In this document: piece by piece, positions 1 through 4,135 of the stretch
Position numbering within the stretch: position 1 is the stretch's first letter
How the letters are laid out: the number at the start of each line of letters is the position of its first letter
Notes under the pieces: generated by a model
Database searches by the model: none
What the model saw: the letters and a program-made list of their open reading frames with translations, nothing else
Told to the model about the DNA's origin: nothing
Position numbers and translations under genes: made by a program
NCBI GenBank assembly: GCA_002329545.1
Contig: DCTJ01000060.1
Location: 16,336-27,124 of the forward strand
DNA: 10,789 nt
Direction of reading: 5' to 3'
Origin: Candidatus Omnitrophica bacterium UBA1443
Lineage (GTDB): Bacteria; Omnitrophota; Omnitrophia; Omnitrophales; Aquincolibacteriaceae

Positions 1-499
1 CAAGCCGTGTTTTTTCGTAGTAGCTTAAAATGGCCCCTTCCGGATCCGGCTTGATTTCATAATAACCCTTTGAGCTCACCAACTTGGGCGCGACTTTACT
101 TTCCTGGGTACATCGGATCAGCTCAAATGCGATTCGCCCGTCAGTTTCAGAAAGACGGCGGCTGTAAACAGTATCGAGACGGCAAAGCTTGTTATGATGA
201 ACGGAGCGGAGCTCATAATACCCCGGGGTTTCGTGAAGGATCTCGACCCGATCCGCATCTTTTGCCATCAGTTTTTGCATATGATAGGAGCTAAAGACGA
301 CTTGAAGCAGGCATCCTGGGTCTGAATTCACCCGGAGTGTTGCCTTCAGAACGTAATGCCCGTCTTCACGTTTGAGTGAATATGAAACTTCAGAATCCTT
401 CCAGGGTTTTTCCCAGGTCATTCCCAGATGAGCCGTGAGGATGAGGAGAAAAAATATAAAAATGAGTGGATAGACGCGAGATCGAAACAGTTGAATCAT
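1..499 (-). CDS. Exported SRPBCC-like protein (3' part outside window)
   Basis: An open frame runs from an ATG at 499 off the left edge, giving 166 codons without a stop. Its ATG overlaps the TGA of the pseudouridine synthase (ATGA at 499-496), and a purine-rich GGAAAGG lies about 6 nt upstream inside that gene, so the two are probably translationally coupled. Residues about 10-26 form a hydrophobic stretch after a basic N-terminus, which looks like a signal peptide or membrane anchor. The rest alternates beta-strand-like segments: a stretch rich in charged residues, a GYYELRSV-like strand, and a region ending in GYYEIKPDPEG then ILSYYEKT. This pattern resembles the START/polyketide-cyclase (SRPBCC) ligand-binding fold. 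That fold assignment is inference from pattern only; the frame, start and export signal are seen directly. The C-terminus is missing, so ligand and role cannot be judged. Confidence 0.7.
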   Translation of the reverse strand, partial: MIQLFRSRVYPLIFIFFLLILTAHLGMTWEKPWKDSEVSYSLKREDGHYVLKATLRVNSDPGCLLQVVFSSYHMQKLMAKDADRVEILHETPGYYELRSVHHNKLCRLDTVYSRRLSETDGRIAFELIRCTQESKVAPKLVSSKGYYEIKPDPEGAILSYYEKTRL

Positions 500-1206
500 T
501 GTGCCCTTTCCAACGCCTTCTCAAGCTCCTCCGGAAGGGCGGTTTCAATATCAAGAATTTTACTGCTTGAAGGATGCCTGATTTTTATACGCCAGGCGTG
601 CAGAAAAAGGCGGGTGAGCCCTAAGTGATGTCTGAGCTCCTTGTTCACGACAAAATTTCCATAGACGCGGTCGCCGGCGACCGGATGGCCATGATAAGCT
701 GCCTGCACTCGAATTTGATGGGTTTTCCCCGTGACTAAGCGGACTTCAATCAACGCGAGGTTTGTCCGCGGATAAAAATCCTTCGTGATGTAATGGAGCA
801 AAGCATTGGGTTTGGGGCCCTTCGTGACAAAAACCTTAATGCCGCCCGCCCGTTTTTTTTCGGCAAGAAAATCCGACCAACGGCCTTGGGGGGGGAGGGG
901 TTTTCTCGCAACAAGCACTACGTAGTCTTTTTCGACTTCTTTTTTTTCAAAAGAGGTTCGGAAAATTTTCGCGGACTCCGGAGTTTTCGCGGCCAGCAAG
1001 ATCCCGGAGGTCTCCTGGTCAAGGCGGTGAATAAGCCAGAGCGGGCCGGCCGGAGTTTGGAAAATTCGCCGGTCAGGATCGTAAGGGCCCTCATAAGCCG
1101 CGGGTTGGCCTTTGACGTTTGGATGAGAAAGAACGCCGGACGGTTTATGAATGACGACCATCGCGTTGTCTTCGTAAAGGATGGGGTGTCGTGTGTAAGG
1201 GTTCAT
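496..1206 (-). CDS. RluA-family RNA pseudouridine synthase
   Basis: This 236-residue protein isomerises uridine to pseudouridine in rRNA or tRNA. The family signature HRLDQETSG sits at residues 60-68, with D63 the expected catalytic aspartate. KPSGVLSHP (21-29), TGKTHQIRVQ (159-168), GHPVAGDRVYG (173-183) and LFLHAWRIKIRHP (200-212) complete the RluA-type catalytic core. There is no N-terminal S4 RNA-binding domain, so it is the short form; the exact target position cannot be read from sequence. The ATG at 1206 has no Shine-Dalgarno but overlaps the stop of a small upstream frame by ATGA, which would suit coupled translation. Downstream it overlaps the SRPBCC-like gene, also by ATGA. Three 8-base homopolymer runs lie within residues about 87-118. 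Family assignment is secure. Confidence 0.95.
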   Translation of the reverse strand: MNPYTRHPILYEDNAMVVIHKPSGVLSHPNVKGQPAAYEGPYDPDRRIFQTPAGPLWLIHRLDQETSGILLAAKTPESAKIFRTSFEKKEVEKDYVVLVARKPLPPQGRWSDFLAEKKRAGGIKVFVTKGPKPNALLHYITKDFYPRTNLALIEVRLVTGKTHQIRVQAAYHGHPVAGDRVYGNFVVNKELRHHLGLTRLFLHAWRIKIRHPSSSKILDIETALPEELEKALERAQ

Positions 1207-1376
1207 GACGCATCGCGATATGACCGGCGTTCACTTTTCCCGCGGTTACAAAGGCAGAGATTTTTGAAAGCTTGCTCTTTGAGCTTTTTATCCAGACTTT
1301 CCATTGGCTTTTTAAGAAACCTTTTGGGGGTTTTGTTTGCCTTGAGGTTGCAGGGTTTACATCGTGTATAAAACAA
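1203..1376 (-). CDS. Possible small Cys- and Lys-rich ORF before the pseudouridine synthase
   Basis: An open minus-strand frame between the hairpin at 1373-1412 and the pseudouridine synthase ends in TGA at 1205-1203, overlapping that gene's ATG. From a TTG at 1376 it gives 57 residues containing CKPC (6-9) and CLC (41-43), separated by a very lysine-rich segment: a CxxC/CxC arrangement that could bind zinc. From the internal ATG at 1304 it gives only 33 residues and loses the first cysteine pair. Neither start has a Shine-Dalgarno, and the TTG lies inside the terminator stem. The case for a gene is the ATGA junction and the lack of a ribosome site on the next gene. The case against is the poor start and absence of a recognised family. 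It may equally be spacer DNA. Confidence 0.3.
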   Translation of the reverse strand: MFYTRCKPCNLKANKTPKRFLKKPMESLDKKLKEQAFKNLCLCNRGKSERRSYRDAS

Positions 1377-1412
1377 AGTCCGACTTCATCTTTCGACAAA
1401 GTCGGACTTTGT
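1373..1412 (-). terminator. Intrinsic terminator after the lysine-rich peptide gene
   Basis: Perfect 14-bp inverted repeat: arms 1373-1386 and 1399-1412 around a 12-nt loop. It begins 12 nt past the TAA of the lysine-rich peptide gene, and read on the minus strand it runs into a T-rich tail (TTTGTTTTATA). It would separate the GDT1/peptide unit from the pseudouridine synthase operon. Confidence 0.8.
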
Positions 1413-1424
1413 AAAGGCGGCTGA

Positions 1425-1514
1425 TTAACGGCAGCAACGGCCGGTTTTCTTTGCTTTCTTCTTGGCCTTTTTCGCTGGTTTCTTTTTTGCGGTTTTTTTT
1501 GCTTTCTTTGCCAT
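1425..1514 (-). CDS. 29-residue lysine-rich histone-like micro-protein
   Basis: The ATG at 1514 has an ideal AGGAG (1521-1525) 6 nt upstream, and the frame ends in TAA at 1425. The product has 14 Lys, 6 Ala and 2 Thr in 29 residues, arranged as repeated AKK/AKKK units with one proline, and ends in GRCCR. Composition resembles the C-terminal tails of histone H1-like bacterial proteins, which bind nucleic acid without a fold; a role on DNA, RNA or another polyanion is inference. The vicinal cysteines at 27-28 are unusual for such tails and could allow disulphide dimers or metal contact. It sits 44 nt after the GDT1-family gene with a small hairpin between them, and a strong terminator follows directly, so it is the last gene of that unit. 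A good ribosome site plus terminator makes it a convincing gene despite its size. Confidence 0.75.
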   Translation of the reverse strand: MAKKAKKTAKKKPAKKAKKKAKKTGRCCR

Positions 1515-1520
1515 TTCATG

Positions 1521-1525
1521 CTCCT
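1521..1525 (-). promoter_or_regulatory. Shine-Dalgarno AGGAG of the lysine-rich peptide gene
   Basis: AGGAG on the minus strand, 6 nt before the ATG at 1514. It decides the short start over the longer frame that runs through the upstream gene. Confidence 0.8.
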
Positions 1526-1535
1526 TTGTTTTAGT

Positions 1536-1552
1536 CGGGACAAGTCGTCCCG
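1536..1552. repeat. Intergenic 6-bp hairpin between GDT1-family gene and peptide gene
   Basis: CGGGAC (1536-1541) and GTCCCG (1547-1552) form a GC-rich stem with a 5-nt loop. On the minus strand it begins 7 nt after the GDT1-family stop and has no T-tract behind it, so it looks more like an mRNA-stabilising or processing hairpin than a terminator. Confidence 0.45.
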
Positions 1553-1558
1553 GGTTGG

Positions 1559-1831
1559 TTAGATTTTGTTGAAAAACATTAAAATTCCAATAACGACAAA
1601 CGCGGAGGCTCCCACATAGCGAATGTGTTCGGGATGCAGGTACTTCCCAAGCAGAGTTCCGGCAACGATGGAAAAGATTGTGACGAGTGAAAACCCCGCA
1701 ACGGCCCCAAGCAGTACGGCCCAAGGCTTGGCAGTTTTTCCTGCCATGGTCAAACTGACAAGTTGTGTCTTGTCTGCGATTTCCGCGAAGAAGATTGCCG
1801 AAAGAGTCGCGGTAAACACTTTTAAATCCAT
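1559..1831 (-). CDS. Half-size UPF0016/GDT1 (TMEM165) family cation exporter
   Basis: A 90-residue inner-membrane protein with three predicted hydrophobic segments (about 5-16, 37-60, 72-87). The family motif E-x-G-D-K-T appears as EIADKT at 17-22, with alanine in the glycine place. Family members, such as yeast Gdt1, human TMEM165 and Vibrio MneA, move Mn2+ or Ca2+ in exchange for protons. Full-length versions carry two copies of the motif; this one has a single copy and would have to dimerise, with itself or a paralogue not in this window. The ATG at 1831 is chosen because GGAGG (1837-1841) lies 5 nt upstream; the frame extends to a TTG at 1846, but that would bury the ribosome site. It leads a unit with the lysine-rich peptide and is separated by about 400 nt from an ArsP_2-type metal permease. 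Metal specificity is inferred. Confidence 0.9.
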   Translation of the reverse strand: MDLKVFTATLSAIFFAEIADKTQLVSLTMAGKTAKPWAVLLGAVAGFSLVTIFSIVAGTLLGKYLHPEHIRYVGASAFVVIGILMFFNKI

Positions 1832-2232
1832 GAAATCCTCCGTCAAGCTTTCTTAACGAGGTGATTTTATCTCAAAATTGGGAGAGGGGGAAGCTTAATA
1901 ACGAGATTTATGAAAAATTTTTTTAAAAATCAATCATTCTCAACCGATTTTTGAAGAAAATCGCACGTAAAATGCTTGTTTCAGAATTGTTTTGCGGCAA
2001 GCGAACCGATTCTTCCAGTTTAATGCGATGAATTTTTTAAGTCTGATCAAAGATCATTTCGATTTTTTAAACTTGATACCTTCATTTTTGGATTGTATTG
2101 AACAAATTGCGTGACAAACTTTGAGAGAGGGATCTGACAGTGCTAAATTGCACTAGAGATGGGATGCTGGGATAGGCAGTCAGGCGTGATGTATCAAGCG
2201 GTTTTTTAATAAGGCCGGTTGGAAGGTGAAAG
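1832..2232. other. AT-rich intergenic region, no gene seen
   Basis: No open frame longer than about 15 codons with a plausible start was found on either strand. It contains a hairpin CGATTTT-5-AAAATCG (1945-1963), a 17-bp direct repeat pair (2031-2047, 2061-2077), a palindrome between them (2044-2056) and a short inverted repeat AGTGC-6-GCACT (2139-2154). A TAAAAT hexamer on the minus strand just upstream of the GDT1-family ribosome site could be a -10, but no good -35 accompanies it. I looked for the yybP-ykoY manganese riboswitch, common upstream of this family, and could not find its conserved core. Confidence 0.6.
2031..2077. repeat. Two 17-bp direct repeats flanking a 13-bp palindrome
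   Basis: Copies at 2031-2047 and 2061-2077 share 13 of 17 bases (A/G-ATTTTTTAA then a TGAT-ending tail), set 30 bp apart, close to three helical turns. Between them lies TGATC-AAA-GATCA (2044-2056). The arrangement could be an operator upstream of the GDT1-family gene; in AT-rich DNA it could also be chance. Confidence 0.3.
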
Positions 2233-3099
2233 TTAGAAAAGGTTCAAAACGATTCCGGCGGCTAGGCTTATGAGCGCGAGCAGGCTGAGAATGGCGAGAG
2301 TTTCCTTCATGTCTTTACTTTCCTTGATAAGGACGAGAATCCCAAGTCCTCCACTCGCGCAAAGGCCCGCGATGGCGGAACCAAACGTGATGACGCCCTT
2401 AAGATGCATTTCCGCGATCGCGACGGATGCCGCGCAATTTGGAATTAATCCGATGGCAACGGCAAGGGCGGGCTGAAACAGGGATCCGTGAAAAAAGATT
2501 TTACCCAGGTTTTCTTCACCGGCCGTTTCAATCAAAAAACCCAGGGCGATGGAAATTAAAAAAATGAAAACGGAAATACTCGCGGTGTGCTTAAGAGGAA
2601 AAAGCAGATAAGTTTTCCACCAGGGCTCGTTGTGTGAGTGTGAGTGGCAGGAGCAGTGCAGGTGTTCCCCAACACGAGGGACCGGGGCGTGAGGGGCGTG
2701 TGTGTCTGGCCGATGAAACGCATCAATCAGATAGCCGGCGACGGTGGCAATGATGATTTTAACTCCAAGAATATCGAGAACCAGTTGCGCCTGATCTTTT
2801 TGAGCGAGGATCACGGGGATGGCTTCGTCAGAGGTGGAAATAAAGACGGCGAGTAGCGTCCCAAGCGAGATACAACGACGGGTGTAAAGCGCGCTTGCGA
2901 TGACCGAAAAGCCGCATTGAGGGATGCACCCGAACAAGGCGCCGAGAATCGGCGCAATATGGTTTCGGTGGCTGATCCGGTCGGTGAGTATGCGGTTGAA
3001 TTTATGTTCCACAAGCTCGAGGAAAATATAAATTCCCAAGAGCCAGGGAACGATCGCCAGAACATCCCGCCCTGCGTGAACCAGAAGATGATAATTCAT
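2233..3099 (-). CDS. ArsP_2-type heavy-metal permease (putative arsenic/manganese exporter)
   Basis: A 288-residue polytopic inner-membrane protein. Two matching motifs, GCIPQCGFS (57-65) and GLIPNCAAS (217-225), mark the two halves of an internal duplication, each with a proline-cysteine kink in a membrane segment. STSDEAIP (89-95) and CASGGLG (247-253) are further conserved-looking loops. The linker at 129-156 is rich in His and Cys (HLHCSCHSHSH), typical of a cytoplasmic metal-sensing or metal-loading loop. This matches the putative 10-TM heavy-metal exporter family (Pfam ArsP_2), whose members are named either arsenic efflux proteins or putative manganese transporters; the substrate is not settled by sequence. 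The ATG at 3099 lacks a Shine-Dalgarno; a promoter placed 6 nt upstream suggests a leaderless message. It is divergent from the lipoprotein hydrolase gene and lies upstream of another predicted cation exporter on the same strand. Confidence 0.88.
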   Translation of the reverse strand: MNYHLLVHAGRDVLAIVPWLLGIYIFLELVEHKFNRILTDRISHRNHIAPILGALFGCIPQCGFSVIASALYTRRCISLGTLLAVFISTSDEAIPVILAQKDQAQLVLDILGVKIIIATVAGYLIDAFHRPDTHAPHAPVPRVGEHLHCSCHSHSHNEPWWKTYLLFPLKHTASISVFIFLISIALGFLIETAGEENLGKIFFHGSLFQPALAVAIGLIPNCAASVAIAEMHLKGVITFGSAIAGLCASGGLGILVLIKESKDMKETLAILSLLALISLAAGIVLNLF

Positions 3100-3105
3100 G
3101 ACGGC

Positions 3106-3134
3106 ATGCTAGCTTGAAAGTAGAGAAAAATCAA
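3106..3134 (-). promoter_or_regulatory. Predicted sigma-70 promoter of the metal permease gene
   Basis: On the minus strand, TTGATT (3134-3129), a 17-nt spacer and TAGCAT (3111-3106). Only 6 nt separate the -10 from the ATG at 3099, so transcription would start at or next to the start codon. Spacing is ideal and each hexamer matches consensus at four positions. Confidence 0.5.
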
Positions 3135-3241
3135 TTTCTCAGAAAATTCAACAGGGGGGAAGGATCAGTTGACCGTTCCCTTTTTCACTGCCTTAAGTGG
3201 GATACACCCCAATAACCATAACCTTCGTTCAGATTTTCGAC

Positions 3242-3247
3242 TATAAT
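3242..3247 (+). promoter_or_regulatory. Perfect -10 (TATAAT) just before the lipoprotein hydrolase start
   Basis: TATAAT ends 7 nt before the ATG at 3255, and there is no Shine-Dalgarno between. The expected transcription start falls on the ATG. No convincing -35 is seen at 16-18 nt spacing. Confidence 0.5.
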
Positions 3248-3254
3248 TCCATCC

Positions 3255-4097
3255 ATGAAAAAGTTTTTAATTAAAATGACCATTGTGTTTTTTTTGGCCG
3301 GTTGTCTGACAGTGCCGTCAGTTTCCGAGCGGCGCGAAAATGCGGATCGGATTGCTCGAGAAAACGGATTTACGAGGATCTCGATCCGGACAGTACCATT
3401 TATTTTAACAGCTTACGAAAAGGTCAACAGCCCCGGCAGTCTTGTCCGAATCTACATTGAAGGGGATGGATATGCCTTTGTGACCAGAAACAGGGTCTCA
3501 TGGGATCCGACGCCAAGGAATCCCGTTGCCTTCAGGCTTGCTGTACAGGACGATTCAGCCAACATTGTCTATCTCGCCCGGCCCTGTCAGTATACGGCAC
3601 ATGAGAAAGACGTGGCGTGTGATTTTCCTTATTGGACAAGCGCGCGATTTTCTGACGAAGTGATACGTTCCATGGAGATGGCGGTAAGTTCCATTGTGGA
3701 AAAGACTCAAGCCTCTGGAGTGGAACTGATCGGATATTCCGGCGGGGCGGCGGTGGCAGTTTTGATCGCGGAAAGAAGATCAGATGTTCGCTCCATCCGT
3801 TCGGTTGCAGGGAATCTGGATTCTGATGCGGTCAATGAGTATCACGGTGTTACGCCGTTGTCTGAGTCTCTTAATCCGGTTGATTCAGCGGAAAAAATCA
3901 AACAAATTCCGCAGATCCATTTTAGTGGGCTTGAAGATGAAATCATCCCTGAATCAGCTTTAAGTAGTTTTGTCCGACGGTCGGGTCCCGAGGCGTGCCT
4001 GGAGATCGTTCGTGTCCGCGGTGCGGATCATGAGATGGGATGGGTTGAATCGTGGCCGGAACTTTTAAACATCCCTTTTAAAGTTTGCAACAAATAA
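3255..4097 (+). CDS. Lipoprotein alpha/beta-hydrolase
   Basis: A 280-residue exported lipoprotein. Residues 1-17 are a lipoprotein signal peptide with basic KK, a hydrophobic core and lipobox LAGC, placing the lipidated cysteine at C17. The mature part has the alpha/beta-hydrolase layout: a strand VYLARPCQY (105-113) before the usual oxyanion region, the nucleophile elbow GYSGG with S162, an acid candidate D228 in GLEDEIIP, and H259 in ADHEMGW. Cysteines at 111 and 122 may form a disulphide, fitting a periplasmic or outer-membrane location. It is probably an esterase, thioesterase or lipase-like enzyme; the substrate is unknown. The ATG at 3255 is the only sensible start for the signal peptide and has no ribosome site. 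The ygiQ-like gene follows after 38 nt with its own Shine-Dalgarno. Confidence 0.88.
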   Translation: MKKFLIKMTIVFFLAGCLTVPSVSERRENADRIARENGFTRISIRTVPFILTAYEKVNSPGSLVRIYIEGDGYAFVTRNRVSWDPTPRNPVAFRLAVQDDSANIVYLARPCQYTAHEKDVACDFPYWTSARFSDEVIRSMEMAVSSIVEKTQASGVELIGYSGGAAVAVLIAERRSDVRSIRSVAGNLDSDAVNEYHGVTPLSESLNPVDSAEKIKQIPQIHFSGLEDEIIPESALSSFVRRSGPEACLEIVRVRGADHEMGWVESWPELLNIPFKVCNK

Positions 4098-4135
4098 ACG
4101 GTACAATTTTCATCTAAGACAGCAAGGAAAACTGA

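Noticed and set aside
793..1371. 192-codon plus-strand frame opposite the pseudouridine synthase gene
   Set aside because: It is antisense to a clear family gene, its translation is Arg/Phe-rich with no family pattern, and it runs through the 3' spacer.
1145..1543. 132-codon lysine-rich minus-strand frame covering the peptide gene, terminator and spacer
   Set aside because: It reads the peptide gene in another frame, passes through a terminator hairpin and ends inside the pseudouridine synthase gene; its lysine content is an A-rich composition effect.
1425..1724. Longer frame ending in the lysine-rich peptide
   Set aside because: The upstream part lies out of frame within the GDT1-family gene; the AGGAG-preceded ATG at 1514 gives the real start.
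1832..2232. yybP-ykoY manganese riboswitch before the GDT1-family gene
   Set aside because: Expected from family context, but I found no conserved aptamer core on the minus strand in this spacer.
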